A DNA stretch of 64,000 nt from Notospermus geniculatus (Eukaryota > Nemertea > Pilidiophora > Heteronemertea > Lineidae), in the NCBI GenBank assembly GCA_002633025.1, contig NMRB01000042.1, forward strand, positions 283,170-347,169. The letters run 5' to 3'. The notes under the pieces are model-generated. The model had not been told where the DNA came from. It saw only the letters and a list, made by a program, of their open reading frames with translations, and did no database searches. The position numbers and the translations under genes were made by a program. Shown piece after piece: positions 59,601 through 64,000 of the stretch. The first letter of the stretch is position 1; each line of letters starts with the position of its first letter.

Positions 59601-62600
59601 CTGAATCCTGACCAAGTGTACTGAAGCACTCCTGATGTAACATGAACAATTTGTCTGATTTGTCATCCAGGATATGTTGTGATTTGGTGAAGTGGAAAAT
59701 GGCTCATCATTAGACCATACCCAGGGGAGCCAAAAATTACTGACAAGATGACCAGTGGCCCACCATATATGTTGAGTGACATGACAGGCACATTGCTCCC
59801 TGGCATGTAGTTGTTTGGGCATGTAGTTGTTTGGACCAGGAGAGATAGCAGCCATCAGTTTAATTGAATGTGCAATGCAAGTGCAAATGGCATTCGATTG
59901 TAAGACATATTTGCCAGAAAACGGCGGAAGACTTGAACCACACTCCACTCACCAAGTACTCTCATACTGCAGTAATGGAATGTTTGGCACAAAAAAGAAA
60001 GGAAAGTGTGCCAGACTAAGTGCCTAAGTTTAAGTGGATCGTTGAACAGGTCACGAAAATAACTAAACATTCAAAAATGTCCTATATAGGCAGACAAATT
60101 TTACTTCCATATAATTTAATCACAAGCCAGACGAACAACAAAAGTAACCATTTCCATTCCAGTTGCAGCATCTTAAAAAAAAGACTACAGCAGTGTTGTA
60201 TGGTCTGCTGACTTCCATTTTTTAATTCCAGTTACCAAGAACAGAAGTCACACGACACAGCCCTACTGACAGACAGTTCCTGCAAAATGCAGAAGAGAAG
60301 ATTTCGCTTGAAGTAGACTCCGTCTCCACTACCACCTGCAGAAAAAAAGATGGAAAGATAGATCCTTGGTGCAATTACACAGGCCTACAGGAAGAATATA
60401 GATGGATGGATTTCACTCTCTGTGCAAGAGCTGGATGGATTTAGACAGCCTCATGGACAGCATCTCAGTGGCAGGACTTTCATCATTACCTCACCAGATA
60501 TTCCCCGGGAGCCTTATTGAGGATGTTGAAATGTTTCCTGTTCATAGTAGGGAATTTCCTTTCTGAGAAAATGAGTCAGAAGGAAGGCGATACAGGGACA
60601 CTTTGCATATTTATGATGACATTCAGGTGTATGTCCACAGTAGGAATGTTTCATTCCAGCTCATCAGCAGCCACTTTCTTTCAAGTGCACAGCTGTAAAT
60701 CTGGGACAGACCAGCACCAGCGACCTGTTGCACCAAAAGTAGCAAGCAAAATTAATCATTGTGACGGTAAATCAGCATCTATCCCTGGATAATGGGTAGG
60801 TATCATCCCATGCTCCCAAGTCAAACGAACAAGAAAAACGTCTAAAAATGAACTCCTTCACTTGTGCTATTGAGAGTGATGATTGTCTTGGTCATGTCTC
60901 CTGAATGCAGGTGCACAGTTCAACACCAAAAAAACACCCAGGTTGCTGGGAGCTACTGAATCTTATCGCACCAGCACGATCATGATAGTGCATAAATTAC
61001 GCCAGGATGAATGGACCTGATGTAAGATTGGAATCATTTTGTAAACTTGTTACTATTCATCTCACCGACACTAGACCATCCAACTTCAAATAAGAGTGCC
61101 AGTTTCTGAAGTGGTAAAGCGATAAATGCGTTAAATTCAGATTTCTGTCCATTGGAGATGTGCCACGAAGATAATGGCTGACAAGATGAATTTACCACGA
61201 GCATGATAATGTACAATGGTACTTGGACGAGGTATAAAGAATAAGAGGCAACCTCAGCACATCCGAGTGTAAATGCATTCAATCATTTCAGCCAAACCGT
61301 CACCAGGAAAATTCCTTTAGTTTGTTACCAATGTGATGCATAGTACAACATGTACTATGTTCTCATTTGTCATAGGTTCTGTGAGTGATTAGCTTATGTG
61401 TGTCACAAACTTAGAAGTCTTTCTACAGACACAATGGAACCATATCACAGGCACATGAATCTAATATGAAAGAAAGAAAATTCTGTGGCCAAGAGACATC
61501 AGATCATTGATCATTCTGAAGCAAATCTTAGATGTATCAAATTTCCCAACCTACAAAGTCAAACTGACTGCCCCATCCCGAAATAGGCTGACAATGGACA
61601 TCAGGAGAGGCATACGGTCCCAAATCTAATCTGGTAACTGAACACATGTAAATCAGATCAAACCACAATGAGAAGGGACAATAAGAGCCCTCCCTTTTTG
61701 GATGTTCCTGTTGACTGGGGGGTTACTGAATGTAACCATCATGTTGTGGCACAAATCGTGACATCCCACAAGACACCCCATGGATATTTAACATAATCGA
61801 ACATCAGTCCTTTTATTGGCTCATCTCACTTTAGAGCGGTTATAGAAGATTGTGGCTCCACAATTTGTCTGCTTCAATGATGAGGGCTAGTCACGAAATC
61901 TCCAAAGAGAAGATAACTGTTGCATTTTGGTGTCAGAATCTTCTGGACAATGTACTGACAAACTCCTGCAATTATTGCAAAACTACAGTTTGATTAGCTC
62001 TTGTCCACCTGAAACCAAGTGATAAGAAAAGGGTCTTTCTTTTGATACCCTAATACAGGGCATCAGACAGGAAGATGTCACCAAGTGTCCAGTTAGAATC
62101 AATAAGGGCCAAATTAGGAAAGCAGCAGAAAGAAAGAAGATCGAGCCATCAGTGACCAATATAGAAAGAGGGACTCATCTTCTTTTACAGGCTGAAGATG
62201 ATGACAGATGTCGTGAAAAATTACAAAGCACATGCAGTGGTTATGTTGACGAGGGTTTAAGATGGGTATCTTTAGACCGGGCGCCTTTGGAATGTTATCC
62301 TAGTGCATCATCTAATTATTCAAGGAGAGTAAGCACGAAGCAAAAACGCTGACCCATGTCGTTGTTCATCAGAATTCATTCTGAGACAACCAGATTGTGA
62401 ATAATGTAGTTATTCAGCAATAAACATCTAAGATGCAGAGCATTTTGCTACATACTTCACAAGTATCTCTGGCAGAAACTGCTAAAGGCAAAGTATTATG
62501 TTATCAGTTCTATGCAAAAACTGACACTGCCATATTGTAACAAATACGAAAGACATCACCATATTGTAAGAATGGTCAAGTGAAAAATGATAGTTAACTA

Positions 62601-63850
62601 TACACATAATGAAAATGCTATGAATTGGCCAACAAATCAAGTCACTAAAATGACGAATGATGAAAGAAGTGATGATAGAAAATAAAGAAAAGAAAAAAAG
62701 GAAAGCGCCCATGGCAACACAGGACCAGAGGGGCCATGGGAACAGCATCCAACTGCATTCAGGCATTCAGCCTCTTCTCCTGCGATCTTCTTTCATCAAA
62801 TAAATGATGAGGAGAAGCAAAGAAATCTGCTTTTCTTCTCAACAGGGATTGTATTCGACAAAGCAACAACAGGCAGCATTACTTCAATCATTCAGACTTG
62901 GAAAAAAGATAATAAATGGATTTGAAATATTTAAATCTGTGAATGTCAGATCTGCAGAACAGTCCAGCATCAAGGAATGTGAGCTACTGCTAACCCAGTT
63001 TCCCAACAAAATATACACTTTGTCTTCTAAAGAACATGAAAGAAAAACTACAAAAAACAAACTAAAGCCATGATTTTTTCCCACAGAACACAAAATCAGG
63101 GATCAAAGTGTGTGGTTTTCAATTCATATCTTGCTTTTCTGGTCCACACAGCAGGAACTGAAATCCTATTTGGTACTTGTGAAGCAGCTATACCTATGAT
63201 ATCTCTTGGGAACAAACCAAAACATTTATTCTCAGATGCGAAATTTGCCAAGACTTGAGCAAGCAATAAGAAAGAGGCAAGCAATCACATGCACAAGCAC
63301 TCTATTTTTGCATTTCAATTCTTTCTTGGCAAATATCTGTATCAGCTCATCAAAATAGGAAATGACTGATGAAATGCTTTCACGTTGCTGAAGGCAAGAA
63401 AGGAATGGACGACTTGTAAAGAATAGTCGGAGCTGAGAAGAGATGGAGGGTCCTTCTCCTTGACTGGTCCATTACTGCTGACCATGAGATGTCAAGTTAA
63501 GAGGTGATGCCATGGTCAGGATATGCCGAGAGCCTCAAGCTTTCAAAAGTCTGGTCCAAATCTCTTTCAAGGATCTCATTTCATGGGACCATGTCGGTGT
63601 CCATCTGATATGGTCAGTTCAGACCTCCCCAGTAGTGGACATTGTCCACTGTAACTGAATAATGCCACAGGTGCATGCTTTATTCAAAATATGGGAAAAT
63701 CTTTCCTCTCATTGTCTGCTGACTGGTCCAGCACCGCAGGGAAATACCAGTGCCAGATCAGAGAATCAAGATCCTTAGATCTCATTATTGCGCTGAAAAA
63801 CATAGGCCACAGAAGTTGATTTCCAAGTTGTGGAAAACAGTGTTCTCCGC
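56698..63850. other. Unassigned DNA
   Basis: No exon with recognisable content was found on either strand. Overlapping minus-strand frames at 59189-59948 and a plus-strand frame at 62152-62352 are of chance length. A C-rich run lies at about 58920-58940, and ACCGGTA words recur near 57727 and 57765. Confidence 0.3.
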
Positions 63851-63854
63851 ATGG

Positions 63855-63995
63855 GTTTTTGGTAGGGTGGCCCACCCTACCTTGCATTTTACCGCCCTAC
63901 CTTAGAAGTAGCCACCCTACCTTGCAGCCCAATTTTGTAATGTAATGGTTTTCTATTACACCCCCTACCTTAAATTGGTGACCACCCTATCTTAA
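63855..63995. repeat. CCCTACCTT-rich repeat at the window end
   Basis: GGTAGGGTGG-C-CCACCCTACC near 63861-63881 forms a 21-bp inverted repeat. It is followed by repeated (A/C)CCCTACCTT or CCCTATCTT words at uneven spacing to the end of the window. It looks like the edge of a dispersed repeat that continues beyond the window. Confidence 0.5.
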
Positions 63996-64000
63996 TTTGC

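Noticed and set aside
59189-59948. Overlapping minus-strand frames considered as a transposon protein
   Set aside because: No reverse transcriptase, integrase or transposase motif is visible, and the frames change without splice sites.

Overview
The window is nuclear genomic DNA from an animal. Genes are split into short exons with GT-AG introns, lie far apart on both strands, and sit among miniature transposon-like repeats and simple repeats. Three genes have clear metazoan identities, and the flanks are rich in short self-complementary words (TACATGTA, ACCGGT, TAGGCCTA). I read this as a marine invertebrate, probably an ambulacrarian (echinoderm or hemichordate) or a lophotrochozoan. That lineage call is inference.

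Layout. (1) 1-17 kb, minus strand: a probable immunoglobulin-superfamily receptor with one full Ig domain, a second Ig domain split over two exons, and a possible transmembrane last exon. Several kilobases of apparent 3' sequence follow. (2) 18.9-28.9 kb, plus strand: an I-kappa-B kinase (IKK-alpha/beta type) readable from ATG to stop in 16 exons (743 aa). One 3.6-kb intron is packed with repeats. (3) 32.4-34.3 kb, minus strand: a MINPP1-type inositol polyphosphate phosphatase ending in KDEL. Its signal peptide lies in a different frame from the body. (4) 35.0-40.8 kb, plus strand: HGSNAT, the lysosomal heparan-alpha-glucosaminide N-acetyltransferase, with 14 exons in phase and two rival first exons. 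MINPP1 and HGSNAT are head to head. (5) 44.2-44.5 kb, minus strand: a last exon of an unrecognised protein with a basic RQKRS site; a candidate signal-peptide ORF lies at 56.6 kb. (6) 44.6-64 kb: no gene I can name. It holds a 0.97-kb tandem duplication, small inverted-repeat elements and unassigned DNA.

There is no operon-like organisation. The points most worth checking are these. The IKK lacks the first activation-loop serine and a recognisable NEMO-binding tail. The MINPP1 start has a frame break or an unseen exon. HGSNAT has a second first exon that alone supplies a signal sequence. Several inverted-repeat elements have readable ends, two of them with exact TA or TTAA flanks. Exon limits were set by eye from splice consensus and phase. 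Each named gene keeps its frame across every junction I list, except at the MINPP1 5' end.
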